From Chrysomallon squamiferum (taxonomy: Eukaryota > Mollusca > Gastropoda > Neomphalida > Peltospiridae), in assembly GCA_012295275.1 (NCBI GenBank), contig CM022669.1:8452489-8512488 (forward strand): a DNA stretch of 60,000 nucleotides, read 5' to 3'. The notes under the pieces are model-generated. The model did no database searches. It saw nothing but the letters and a program-made list of their open reading frames with translations, and was not told where the DNA came from. Shown piece after piece: positions 1-10,731 of the stretch. A program made the translations under genes and the position numbers. Position 1 is the first letter of the stretch. Each line of letters starts with the position of its first letter.

Positions 1-1046
1 ACAGTAAATACACACATACACTCAAACAAACACTCACACAAATTACATTATCCTGTCTGACAGGCTGGATTGGGAAATCAGCTGAAATGGAATTGCTCTG
101 TTTTTACACACAGTTTGATTCGTGAGCTGTAGAGAACTCTTTCTCCCATGTTAACAAAAATAAATATATTGAAACATTTAAAAAAAAAAAAAAAAAAATT
201 AAGAGAACAACAAAGACAACTAAAAATAAAATGATGAACAATAAAGAATAAATTATATTGAATAAATTAAACTAATACAACAACAAAGAAAAAAGGTTAA
301 AAAAGGAAAGAAATGAAAAATTGTCAATGTTACAAAAATAGCACTTCCAAAGAAAGAAACTTTTTTTTTTGTTCTTTTATAAATATAGATTTGTTAAAGG
401 TAAAAAGCAAAATTATTTTTATCCTAGCTTTCAACATAAATGCTGGTTAATGTACAACATAATTGTATGTTTAAAAATACTTTAATGACAGCAGTTTTTT
501 AAGTGTGTACTGCTCTATTTTCACTCCACTACTATCATTAATGGAACCTCTTTTTATCTTCAAAGTAAACTTTTAGTCAATTTTGTCTTCTTTAGTTAGG
601 TCTTTGTTAAAAAAAAAAAAAAAAGTAAAAATAAAAAATTGTTAACAATGTAAATAAAGTTTGTTGATTCTTGTAGGCAAGTTCTTTGAAATTGGCCAAA
701 AATTGTTTCGTTTTAGTTTCAGTTTTATTTTTGCAGTTTTTCTTCTTTTGTCAGAAATTTTATTCCTATTTGTGAATTATTTAAAGTGAAAGTTTAAAAT
801 CTGAGCTGAAAGGGTTTATTTTTTTAATTGGATTTAGACTAGTATGTATCTTCTCGTTAAAAAAAAATATATTAAGTTATGACTATTAATTTAATCAGTT
901 TTTAACATGCTCAGCTCATGAAATCTTTTATATTTATTAAACTGTACATTTATAAAATTATACTGTTGAATTAAATTTAGCAAACTGTTACAGGTAGAGA
1001 AAATATCAGAAATGGAAATAATTTAATAAACAAATAAATAATAAAT

Positions 1047-1049
<3 letters not shown>

Positions 1050-1127
<78 letters not shown>
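1050..1127. repeat. (TAA)n microsatellite
   Basis: About 25 TAA units, interrupted once near 1089. The tyrosine and leucine runs translated from it are not genes. Confidence 0.95.
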
Positions 1128-1216
1128 TCACAAAAATAAAATAAAATATAAAAAATATAAATATTTCTAAAATAGCCCTTGCTCCTAAAAAGTTTGCTTT
1201 AGACTTTATATCCCTT

Positions 1217-1462
1217 TCATGGAAACTGGTCACAGTTCTTACACATTGCTACAAGACTTTTTTTCCTCTTGGATTTGAAATAATTATCTCTGGATGTAAA
1301 ACGTATGTCCACAGCCCTAAAGCTCTGTTTGTTTACATTTCTTACTGGAAGGGAGAGATCTGTAATGAAGTAAACTTTCTTCTCTTTGAAAGCAGGTTCT
1401 TCTCTCATTGCATGTTTTAATTTCATCCAGCAGTCTTGTGGGATGTTTAAGAATTCTTTCTT
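1217..1462 (-). other. Unrecognised open frame with protein-like composition
   Basis: The minus strand is open from a stop at 1463-1465 down to about 1217, roughly 80 codons, with an internal ATG at 1426. Unlike most open frames here it is not a translated microsatellite: it is mixed and rich in K, R and F, with a C-x-x-C near the C-terminal end. I do not recognise the protein. It could be a fragment of an old transposable element, an exon of an antisense gene, or chance. No clear splice donor is seen at its 3' end. Confidence 0.2.
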
Positions 1463-1602
1463 TCATCCGAGTTTGCCTGTGGGACTGGGAGATGTGTTTC
1501 TATTACTTTTTCTTGTTTCCCCCTCATTAAACATTAATCTAGGAAATTAAAAACAAGGACACGCTTGTGAATTTATATCTTGTTGGCATCATTTGCTAGA
1601 GG

Positions 1603-1633
<31 letters not shown>

Positions 1634-1983
1634 TTTGGATAACACAAGAGTTGGGGTAGGAGATGGTTTGTCCATACTTGTAATCTAATACGGTGATTAT
1701 TATTTTCTTATAAATAAATAAAACAGGAAAAAAAGTTGAAGATTTTTTTCACTAAAAAACATAGACATCAATGAAAATAGAAATAGTTTTATAATCCAGA
1801 AATATTTTTTTTTTCTGAATTTAAATTTTATTTATGGATCTGAAGATCTGTGGGTCACAGATCAATACCCTCAGATGCTTTTTTTTTGAACAATTTCTCA
1901 TTCCAACTAGTACTCCAGAGTTGATGTTTACTTGTCTATGTCAAGCTTCTTGCTAAAGATCCCAGAAACAGCAGGCTGTAGTT

Positions 1984-1991
<8 letters not shown>

Positions 1992-2033
<42 letters not shown>

Positions 2034-2053
2034 CGTGTGTGTGTGTGTGTGTG
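1992..2053. repeat. (GT)n microsatellite
   Basis: About 30 GT units with two GC interruptions near 2029-2035. Confidence 0.95.
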
Positions 2054-2534
2054 AGTGATTTTTAAAGAATAAAAACATTGGAAGTATTTCATCTATCACA
2101 CTTTCTTTAGAAAATGCTAGAATTGACATGAAATCAAATTAACAAAAATGTTCTGTGATGGTATTTTTCAATGTCAGTTATGCTGTATTTCATTGCATTT
2201 GTTCTCATTAATAACTGAAACACTGTAATAAACTAAATAATGTGTGTCTGTGTATCATTTCAGCTTCTGTCTTACTCTGTAATTGATTTCTCTAATTTTT
2301 ATTGTTTATGTATTTACTTATACATTGGTTTGGTTACCAATGCTTACTTATTTTCTTTTTTTCTTCTTTTTGGATTCATTAATTTATTTAAATTTCCTTT
2401 TACTTAGTTGGATTATGTTTTTTTTGTTTTCACTCTTTATTTAAAAATTTAAAAGAATTAAAAAATTAAAATGAAAAATAATAACAAAAATATAATAAAT
2501 AAAAAAAGAATCCAGAAATTTCAGAAATCTTACT

Positions 2535-2571
<37 letters not shown>

Positions 2572-2604
2572 TACTATTTCATGTCTGTTTTACTTTTCTG
2601 CTAG

Positions 2605-2895
2605 CCATAGTAATCCAGGGAAAAGAGTATGTTGAGATGGGTGAGTCCATCACTCTAACGTGCAATGCAACAGGTGGGCAACTGATCCCGGAAGAAATGG
2701 ACTGGTTTAAAGATGGAGATTTAGTCGAAAGTGAAAAGTATAAAGGCATTGTTATTACAAAATACCGCTCTCTCGAGAGCCAGACTTTAGTCAGTGAGCT
2801 TATCATAGATCGGGCTAGAGCAGTGCATTCTGGGACGTATATCTGCCGAAGTTCGGAGGACAAAATCGACAGCATGGAAGTGACCGTACTTGTTG
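2605..2895 (+). CDS. Internal exon encoding one immunoglobulin domain of a surface protein
   Basis: A 291-nt exon (97 codon equivalents) coding for a complete Ig fold. Counting from the internal methionine at 2637, the B-strand cysteine is residue 9 (motif GESITLTC), the C-strand tryptophan is residue 23 (DWFKDG) and the F-strand cysteine is residue 70 (SGTYIC). The two cysteines would form the domain disulfide. NAT straight after the first cysteine is a possible N-glycosylation site. The frame is open upstream of that methionine to an AG acceptor at 2603-2604, so the methionine is internal. The donor is GTAAGC at 2896. Both borders are phase 1, typical of Ig-domain exons. The L-I-I-D-R-A-x-x-x-H-S-G-T-Y-x-C pattern resembles DPR, zig and lachesin proteins, which act as neuronal surface recognition molecules. 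The family placement is an inference. AG sites at 2609-2610 and 2617-2618 could serve as alternative acceptors. Confidence 0.88.
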
Positions 2896-2973
2896 GTAAG
2901 CAAGGATAAAAGAAATGTTTAAAATTCTACCCTGCATGATGCCAAACACCACAGTTACAATTTGTTTAATTTC

Positions 2974-3012
<39 letters not shown>

Positions 3013-3076
3013 TTTCATTTGTTTGTTTTGTTTTTATATCTTTTATTTATAATTTATTCCTTCTTCCTTTTATTGG

Positions 3077-3108
<32 letters not shown>

Positions 3109-4851
3109 GTTCAATTTCTTTTTCTTTTAAAAAAAAATAATTTGAAACCAGTATGCTTAAATATATTGTATATTTAAAAAAATATTGTTGCATGTTTGTT
3201 AAGTAATATTTCTGTGGTAAACGAATTGAACGACTGTAACTTTCACTAACTGAAATAAAAATAAAGTCAAATTTAACTAATTAAGTTTTTAGTTAGAGGC
3301 TTATGGTAATGATCAAATTTTAGTTTTTTTAAATTAACAGTTTCTAAAGCAGCTTAAAATAAGTGAAGAACCTGAACTCATTTAACCAAATTAACAAACA
3401 GTCACACTCAGTTCAAATCTTAACATGGGTTAGGGTTAACAAGAACTAGATAAAATAAAAACAACAGCAAAAACAACCCATTCCTTTGTCCATACCTAAC
3501 AAACCATTTCACTGGCACCAGTTTCTGTAAATCTTTTCTGAGTTACCTGCCCTTTGTTTTTTTTTAGTTCAGTTTCTTCTCCATTTTCTTCTTTTTTTCA
3601 GCTGTGATAACTTATATAGAAACCAAGGCTTAGATTTTAACTTTTCCTCATTTTTCCATTTTTGTTTTGTACATGTCTGTACAAATGTAATTAACTATTT
3701 GTATGTATGTATACATTTATATGAATGCATAAATGTATGTTTTTTTTTGTACATATATTTCAGGGAATAACCTAATCAGTATTTCTGCACACACTTATTT
3801 CTAGGTTAAAAGTTTTATCCATCAGAAAACTTTCTGTCTTTTAAACATAGGAAAATGTTGTTTGTTTTTTTTTAATGAAAGAACATTGTCACTTTAGAAT
3901 TCAAAAACAGTCAAAGCTAAAAGCAGCACAGTAATAAAAAAGCTTTTTCCTGTTCCAGACAATAGCTCCAGTGAGTTTAAAATATCAAGCCTTATGTCTT
4001 GTGTTTACGAAGAAGTGTTTTGTTAAAAATAAATAATACTGTTCAAAGTTCTTACTCATTATACTGCAAAAAGTTTTGTTTGTCTGATATTTATACAAAG
4101 CCTTTGTTTTTTGAATATTTCATTTTCCAAGAATGTTTGAATTTAAGAGGAAAGATTTACTTTTTGTGTGTGTATGTGTGTATGTGTGTGTTGGTTTGTA
4201 TGTTTGCTTATATGTATGTATTTCTGAATGGTTGTTTATATATTGGTGTGTCTGTAGGTTGTATATGTGCATTTTTCTATCTTTGGATAGAAAAAACCCC
4301 TCAAATATAAAATTATATTTCTAATGAAAATTGTGTCCACTGGTATGTGTGTGTTAGTGTGTGTGTGTTTCTGTACATATTTATGTATGTATGGGGTGGA
4401 CTCTTGATAACAGAAAAAATATGGTAGCCTGAATATGACATATAAAACTTTCAACATAACTTGTTTCATTTTAAAGACAATAAAAAAAAAAATAACAACA
4501 TAAAAATAAATTTAATTTTGACATTTGAAAAAAATTACTACTAATAAAAATCAGACAGATTTTTATAATACAACGTGTCAAACAGCTTTTATCATTTATT
4601 ATTAATTTTGCTCGTAAGTAAAAATAAAACCCTATCTTTCGGATATTTATTATTTAATTTTTGAATAGCGCCGTTTTAAAACTGACATTTCACTTTGTGT
4701 CACTTACCTGGTTTTCAGCTAATAAAGATGACATTTGCTAAATGCACGGAAATGTGAGCTATCACATTACAAACTGGTTATTTTTTGTTTAAATTTACAG
4801 TCATTTGTCAGAATAACCACTTTTAAAACTGGTATTTATAGGTTAGCAAAA

Positions 4852-4853
<2 letters not shown>

Positions 4854-4893
<40 letters not shown>
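4854..4893. repeat. Poly(A) tract of about 40 nt
   Basis: An uninterrupted A run. Such tracts are frequent in this window and may be tails of decayed retroposons, but no retroposon body is recognised next to this one. Confidence 0.9.
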
Positions 4894-4895
<2 letters not shown>

Positions 4896-5498
4896 TGAAA
4901 AAAAAGAAAATTAAAAAAGAATGAAAGAATAAAATAATATTCCGATGGAATGGACATTTTAATAATTAAAATTAATAAGTGTGATAAAACTGCCAATAAA
5001 AATAATTTAATATTAACAATATTTTCATTATTATCAGTTTATGTTATTCTCTTCATTACCATTGTTGTCATTGTTGTTATCATCATCATCATCATTACCA
5101 TCATCATCATGATCATTATCATGACACTTCATTGTCAACATTAATATCATCATCATCATCATCATAATCATTTTCATTATTATTATCATTACTAACTAGT
5201 TTTGCACTCGACAAAGATAAAATAGTTTAAATCTGTGACCAGTTTCATGAAAGGCACACTATGACTGCAGTTATTAGAACAATGCTTTTATCATCTCTTT
5301 TATTATTTTTTTTTTAAACTTCACCTTCTACAGTCAATTTCTCACTCTCTGCCATTAATAATCAAATCTTAATTAATTACTTTTTACAGTACATGCAAAA
5401 ATGTGAACAGACCTTTTATACGTTATTTCAGAATGGTCGACTGATACTATTGTCTTTATTTTTCTGTTTTCTTCTAATTGTATTTACCAGCATCTAGA

Positions 5499-5499
<1 letters not shown>

Positions 5500-5547
<48 letters not shown>

Positions 5548-5549
5548 GT

Positions 5550-5584
<35 letters not shown>

Positions 5585-5603
5585 CGACAACAATAATAAT
5601 ACA
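5500..5603. repeat. Compound (TAA)n / (CAA)n microsatellite
   Basis: About 16 TAA units to 5548, then about 15 CAA units with one CGA interruption, then a few more TAA units. Confidence 0.93.
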
Positions 5604-5739
5604 GATTAAAATAATCTTGTCTTATGTAGAGTTTACTGGAATGGGTCACACATATTTAAACAAGAGATTCTGTAATTTCAGTATATTTGTTTTGATTGCA
5701 TGCTCTGAAAGTTATTGTTTCCCTCACCATGCAATATTA

Positions 5740-5742
5740 CTA

Positions 5743-5793
<51 letters not shown>
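5740..5793. repeat. (ATT)n microsatellite
   Basis: About 17 ATT units, followed by degenerate AATT and TTTA repeats to about 5840. Confidence 0.9.
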
Positions 5794-5796
<3 letters not shown>

Positions 5797-6045
5797 TAAT
5801 GAATTAATTAATTTATATATTTATTTATTTATTTATTATTACTTTGTTTTATTTTTGCATGAAACTTTCTCTAAAGATCAGGCAGCACATACATGTACTT
5901 TATAATTCTAGCAACAGCAATTTTGCATTCAAACTATTTTTGTTTAATATTTTAGTTATTTTTGTACACTTATAAATTCCTATATTTATGATATTTATGT
6001 GTTTCATAATAATTTTTTATATTTTTTTCTTGTTTTTTTTTTCAG

Positions 6046-6069
6046 CAAATTCTTCCAATGTCAAAAGAG
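6046..6069 (+). CDS. 24-nt microexon of the Ig-family gene (juxtamembrane linker)
   Basis: The microexon sits between a strong acceptor (poly-pyrimidine then TTCAG) and the consensus donor GTAAGT at 6070. Both junctions are phase 1, matching the Ig exon upstream and the terminal exon downstream. Joined to the upstream G it reads A-N-S-S-N-V-K-R and leaves one base for the next exon. NSS is a possible N-glycosylation site. The segment is a short hydrophilic linker between the Ig domain and the C-terminal tail. At 24 nt it can be skipped without changing frame, so alternative splicing of the linker is possible. Confidence 0.75.
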
Positions 6070-6156
6070 GTAAGTAAACATTTCTATTTTTTAAAATTTC
6101 TTGCTTTCTTTAATTTAAAAAAAAAAAAAAGAATCATCATATGTTCTTGCACAATA

Positions 6157-6187
<31 letters not shown>

Positions 6188-6573
6188 TAGTACTAGCACA
6201 GTAATAAAGTAGTAACAATCACAACATTGGCATTATCTATAGCAACAGCAACAGCAACAGCAACAACAACAACAACAACAATAATAATAATAGTAATACA
6301 AATAATAATAATAATAAAAGAACCAGTACATTTATTTCAAAAAGTAATTTCCTCCCTCATTTGCAAAGCACCATGAATCTCATTACAGTTTGATGTACTG
6401 GGTGTTGTGTGTATAATAGCCTGCAGGTGACAGCGTTTCCTGTAATTTAGAAAATATTAAAATAAAACAGACACTGCACTGTCCAGGGTCCAATTAGAGT
6501 GACCCCTGGCTTCTCGTGATTTCACCTCAAACTCGTTGCTAAATATATCATCACGTTTTTCTTTTTTTCACAA

Positions 6574-6618
<45 letters not shown>

Positions 6619-6955
6619 AAGAAAGAAAGGATAATAATAAAAAAATATCTGAATATCTAAATACTGTCGTTGAATATCACTTAAAAACTATGAACTGTAT
6701 ACTGAGACTAAATGTTAAAGCCTGGATATTATGCTGATGTACATGTTTAACAGTGATGTTTACATCTCATGATAATTTTTTTATATTAATTAAAAAAAAA
6801 AAAAAAAAATACCAACAAATAAAAAATATCAATTAAAATACTAATAAATAAATAAATAAATAAATAAAAAAAGATAATCAATAAGAATATATATATATAT
6901 TTGGAGAAAAGGAGAAGATGAAATTGTTTTAGTTATTTTCTTGTTTCACTTTCAG
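6070..6955 (+). other. Intron before the terminal exon
   Basis: Bounded by GTAAGT and a TTTCACTTTCAG acceptor. It contains (GAAA)n at about 6160-6187, CAA/CAG repeats at 6240-6290, a 42-nt poly(A) at 6575-6616 and (AAAT)n near 6841-6870. A more complex segment at 6330-6560 includes an imperfect inverted repeat at 6483-6509. Confidence 0.7.
6575..6616. repeat. Poly(A) tract followed by GAAA units
   Basis: About 42 A residues, then three GAAA units. It is intronic. It could be a retroposon tail, but no body is recognised. Confidence 0.9.
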
Positions 6956-7083
6956 GATCAGGATCACGAGAGTTTTCCCAAGTAGGATTGCTGAATCATG
7001 CAATCACCATGACAACAGGAACTCCAATCCTGCTTCTTCCATCCTTCATGTCCTACGTTCTAGTCAGCTGGAGAATATCCTGA
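6956..7083 (+). CDS. Terminal coding exon: linker and GPI-anchor-like hydrophobic tail
   Basis: The acceptor TTTCAG ends at 6955. Entered in phase 1 the frame reads 42 residues and stops at TGA 7081-7083. The first part is small and polar (G-S-G-S-R-E-F-S) and gives plausible omega-site residues. It is followed by a spacer and a hydrophobic stretch (P-I-L-L-L-P-S-F-M-S-Y-V-L-V) that ends within five residues of the stop, with no cytoplasmic tail. That arrangement is typical of a GPI-anchor signal, known for DPR, lachesin and related neural Ig proteins. A short single-pass anchor without a cytoplasmic domain is the alternative. Together with the two upstream exons this gives the C-terminus of the protein. 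Confidence 0.8.
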
Positions 7084-7100
7084 TAGCCTTTTGTGCAAAA

Positions 7101-7456
7101 AACTGTTCCTATTGGTCAGAAACACTCAGAAAGCTGCTTTCTGATTGGTCAAAGGTTGTGTAAATATTCTTTCAAGCCTGGGTCACTCCTGAGACTGGAC
7201 AAATGTAAAAGACACACACTTGTCTGAATTGCTATGGGATAAACATATCTCATTTTATGTATCTGGTTTTTTTCATTGGAGAATCCATTAACAATTCTCA
7301 GTAAACTGTGCTCTGATTGGACAGAGCAGAATGCTAAAACATTCACATTAAACTCTGTTCCAGTTGGACAGATAAGTGACAATTGCAAGTAAGCAGTGTT
7401 CCCATTGGACAGATATCTAGTGGTTTGTCTCTAAACTGTGTCCCCATTGGTCAGGT
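7101..7456 (+). repeat. Degenerate ATTGG-box tandem repeat in the 3' UTR
   Basis: Related units occur at about 7101-7120, 7131-7150, 7303-7326, 7351-7374, 7391-7414 and 7433-7456. The consensus is close to CTGTTCCNATTGGACAG. The last four are spaced 40-48 nt apart, so an old minisatellite with a unit of about 45 nt is likely. Weaker matches lie near 7186-7205 and 7271-7283. Confidence 0.7.
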
Positions 7457-7551
7457 TTCAGAAAATTCTCATTTGTACTAAATATTGTCATTAAAGAGGA
7501 AATTATTAAGATTTCTTCATTTGTGGTTTGATATAAACCATGGAGAGACAC

Positions 7552-7557
7552 AATAAA
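7552..7557 (+). promoter_or_regulatory. Poly(A) signal AATAAA
   Basis: A canonical hexamer 469 nt after the stop codon. It is the nearer of two candidates for the Ig-family gene. Confidence 0.5.
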
Positions 7558-7636
7558 TCGTGACTGCTAATACATTGTGTGAGTTCTTACAACATCAGGA
7601 AGATATAAACTTCTTTTTGAAAACCTGATTTATAAC

Positions 7637-7642
7637 AATAAA
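7637..7642 (+). promoter_or_regulatory. Second poly(A) signal AATAAA
   Basis: A canonical hexamer 85 nt after the first. It is followed by an A tract. Either or both may be used. Confidence 0.4.
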
Positions 7643-7664
7643 TTAAAAAAAAAATGATTATGTA

Positions 7665-8325
7665 GTATTTTAATTCAGGAAGTTCTACATCATTTCAGAA
7701 AGTTAAACAGTGACATCATATTGACAGGGGTATAACAGCAGTGTATGTGTATATAAGACAGACTTATGGGTATTGTTATGTGGAATACATTTAACACATA
7801 TTGACTGATACATTAACATCATCTGGTGTAATTTATAGAATCTGAATTGTGAATTTTCTTTCTTCAGCAGATCTACTGACAGCAGAAAATTGTTTTTTGT
7901 GGTTTTGTTAATGATATAATATGATAAGAAATGTCATATTTTGTGTCATATACCTACCAAATAAGATTATAAATATTTGTGGCATCTATCTTTTACAACA
8001 AATAGTAACAGTTGTAATTATATAACCTATTGGTAAAAATATTATTATTTTTATGTCATCCATCTTTTACAAAATATAATTGATCTGTGGTATCTACCTA
8101 TTGACAACACATATGGTCTCAACTTAGTAGAAAAAGTAAAACTTGTGTACATGCCTTTTGTAATAATTGGAATATTTGTCATTTACAGAAAATAATTTTA
8201 AAAAATAACATAAGTGGCATGCAAAAAGACATTAGAAAGCTCAAACATACTGAAATAAAACTGTTACAAATTGCTTTAATTCATTACACAAACTAGTCAT
8301 AGGAAATCAGTGGTTTAAAAACATG
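7665..8325. other. Intergenic DNA without recognised features
   Basis: AT-rich, moderately complex sequence with no convincing open frame, RNA gene or tandem array. Confidence 0.5.
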
Positions 8326-8329
8326 AATA

Positions 8330-8495
8330 ATGAAGGTTCAGGCCTATGTCCCTTGGTCATACCGGAGTTGTTTTTCCATTGTTTGAAGATTAGATATCAA
8401 ATGTGTAGAGTAAGAGGATTTGAACCCAGTACATACCAGTCTAAAGATGAATCTCTGATAGTAGGACAAATATGCTAGAACACAGTTTTTGTTCT
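8330..8495 (-). mobile_element. tRNA-derived SINE remnant
   Basis: On the minus strand, GGTTCAAATCC (complement of 8417-8427) is a perfect pol III B box. About 45 nt upstream, TAGCATATTTG (complement of 8467-8477) is close to the A-box consensus. This spacing and the non-tRNA sequence that follows fit a SINE head with part of its body. Both ends are degraded and no target duplication is clear. Confidence 0.55.
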
Positions 8496-8499
8496 TCCA

Positions 8500-9554
8500 A
8501 ATGATTTGTTTTGTGTGGTTTTTTTTGGTTTTTTTGGTTGTTTTTTTTAGGGTTTTTTGGGTTGTTTTTTTTTTAATGATGGTTTTAATATGGTAAACAT
8601 TTTATCTAGTAGTAAACTATAATTGAAAAAGATAACAAACTGATTTGATAAATTATATATTTTCTTTTTAATATACATTTTCATAAACGAGTGGGTTGAA
8701 AAATTCATAAAAGACTGAGGATACAGCTCTTTTTTTGGGGGGGCAATGTTTTGATAAGTTTATCATTTCTAGTTGTAAAAGGATGATGTCACAGAAAAAT
8801 ACAAATGTGAGTTTATGTGTGTCCTCATTAAATTGTTATTTTAGTGTTATATGTTATTATTAGTAAAGATTGGTTGCCATGCACAACAGTAATTTATAAT
8901 ATATAAGAAACTGTATTAAAGTTATTTGTACATACAGTCATTGATAGTTTAATACTACTGGACAAACCATCTTACCTCTGACAATATGACAATAAACATT
9001 TAGCATTTAAAATAATGAAAATACAACTGCATTTATGTACATTATACCACATCTAATCATTTTCTTCTACAATTATAGAAAATTAGGACATTCATCCATA
9101 TTTTCACATTTCATATGGAATAGAAATGAATATTATTAATTAATTAGGTAAAAGTTAATAATTTCATGATAATCATTAGGATGACTCATTTTGGCAGTTA
9201 GAGTCACAAGGAAAAAAAACAACTCAAAAAACAACAAAAAAACCTAAAAAAACCAAACAACAACAATGCAGCATTTCTTTATTATGTTTTATATTTCATG
9301 CGAAGGAATTTTTTTCACAAATGAAATGTTTACTTAGAAGAATAGTGAATTTCTTTTTGAATTATATTCACATTTTTAAATGAGAATTTCTAACAAAATA
9401 TGTAGTTCATATATTTTTCCTGTCACATCTTTGTTTTAAACATTCGTAATTCATACCCTAACAAATTCTGACAGTATACACATTTATACAAACAGACAGA
9501 CAAATATAATTCTTTTCTTTCAAATATTTATTATTTCTGTCTAGCTAGCTATCT

Positions 9555-9555
<1 letters not shown>
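8500..9555. other. Intergenic DNA with two mirror-oriented GGTTTTTT-type tracts
   Basis: A G/T tract at about 8517-8577 and a C/A tract at about 9210-9266 are roughly complementary, about 640 nt apart. The remainder is AT-rich with no gene seen. Confidence 0.45.
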
Positions 9556-9625
<70 letters not shown>

Positions 9626-9662
9626 CTCTGTCTCTGTACACACACACACACACACACACACA
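9555..9662. repeat. Compound (CT)n / (CA)n microsatellite
   Basis: About 33 CT units to 9620, an interrupted TGTCTC segment, then about 12 CA units from 9638. Confidence 0.95.
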
Positions 9663-9664
9663 AG

Positions 9665-10240
9665 AGTATATATGACTTTACAGTCTCATATTATTAATAT
9701 TGCATGTGGCCACATAAGTAATGACGTGCGCCTTGTTAAAAATGTCTTTGCTATAAATAATTTTCTTTAATTTGTAACAGAAACTAAATTTCAGTCACCT
9801 AATACATCTCAATGAGGGCAAGTCACATGAAATATTAAAATGAAATTGGTTGTTTTTTTCAGAAGATGAATGTGAAAAGTTGTGAATATTTTATTATGCT
9901 GGACATTTGAGTATCGTGAATTTAAAACAATACTCTCTCATTTCATTTTGCTTTCAAACTGAGCTAAACAAAATGAAACATATTTATTTTCTGTGTCCTT
10001 TTTTTTTCTCATAATTATTTTAGGCACATTCATATTTAAATATTTTGTGTCATGGTGAAAAGTAGATTCATAAACTGAACTCATTCTGTTGTTCAAAATA
10101 TGGGTTTCATTTTAATATTTTTAATTTTCTAATAATAATAATATTTAATTTTTTAATGTTTTACTCCTGGATATTTTTAAACATTGTATATTTATTTAGA
10201 TATAAGATATCTCAATGTATTCTGCATTACGGTTATGATA
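9665..10240. other. Intergenic DNA without recognised features
   Basis: AT-rich sequence with no convincing open frame or RNA gene. Confidence 0.5.
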
Positions 10241-10241
10241 A

Positions 10242-10497
<256 letters not shown>

Positions 10498-10499
10498 AC

Positions 10500-10698
10500 A
10501 GAACAGAACCTACCTGAAAACGTCAGCATCAGCATGGACCAAAGTGCCAAATTTACTTAGTGCTATAACTGTGAGATGTCCTAGACTCAGTTTTCTCTTG
10601 TTTTAATGATGTAAGTATTATGTCAGTAAGTTATTTATAGTGTTTTGTTGTGTTGTTGTTAATTTAATATATACTTTGATGTACATTTAAGTATCGAA

Positions 10699-10731
<33 letters not shown>

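Larger units (their letters stand above)
1..2604. other. AT-rich noncoding DNA, probably intron of the Ig-family gene
   Basis: No exon is supported here on the + strand. The stretch holds A and T tracts, a (TAA)n array near 1050-1127, a (GT)n array at 1992-2053 and an (AT)n run just before the Ig exon. Because the Ig exon begins in phase 1 and has no start codon of its own, earlier exons of the gene must lie to the left of or within this stretch. One unexplained minus-strand open frame at 1217-1462 is listed separately. Confidence 0.6.
2896..6045 (+). other. Intron between the Ig exon and the microexon
   Basis: Bounded by GTAAGC and a long pyrimidine tract ending in TTCAG at 6041-6045. It contains a (TTTA)n array near 2975-3016, poly(T) near 3081-3109, a 40-nt poly(A) near 4854-4893, degenerate TCA repeats near 5080-5190, (TAA)n/(CAA)n at 5500-5603 and (ATT)n at 5740-5793. 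No coding segment is seen inside it. Confidence 0.7.
7084..7660 (+). other. Probable 3' UTR of the Ig-family gene
   Basis: Follows the TGA directly. Its first 370 nt contain repeated ATTGG-centred units and its end carries two AATAAA hexamers (7552-7557 and 7637-7642). A transcript end near 7575-7665 is inferred from these signals only. Confidence 0.55.

Noticed and set aside
2579-2875. Minus-strand open frame opposite the Ig exon
   Set aside because: It is the shadow of the coding + strand, which has the Ig motif and splice sites.
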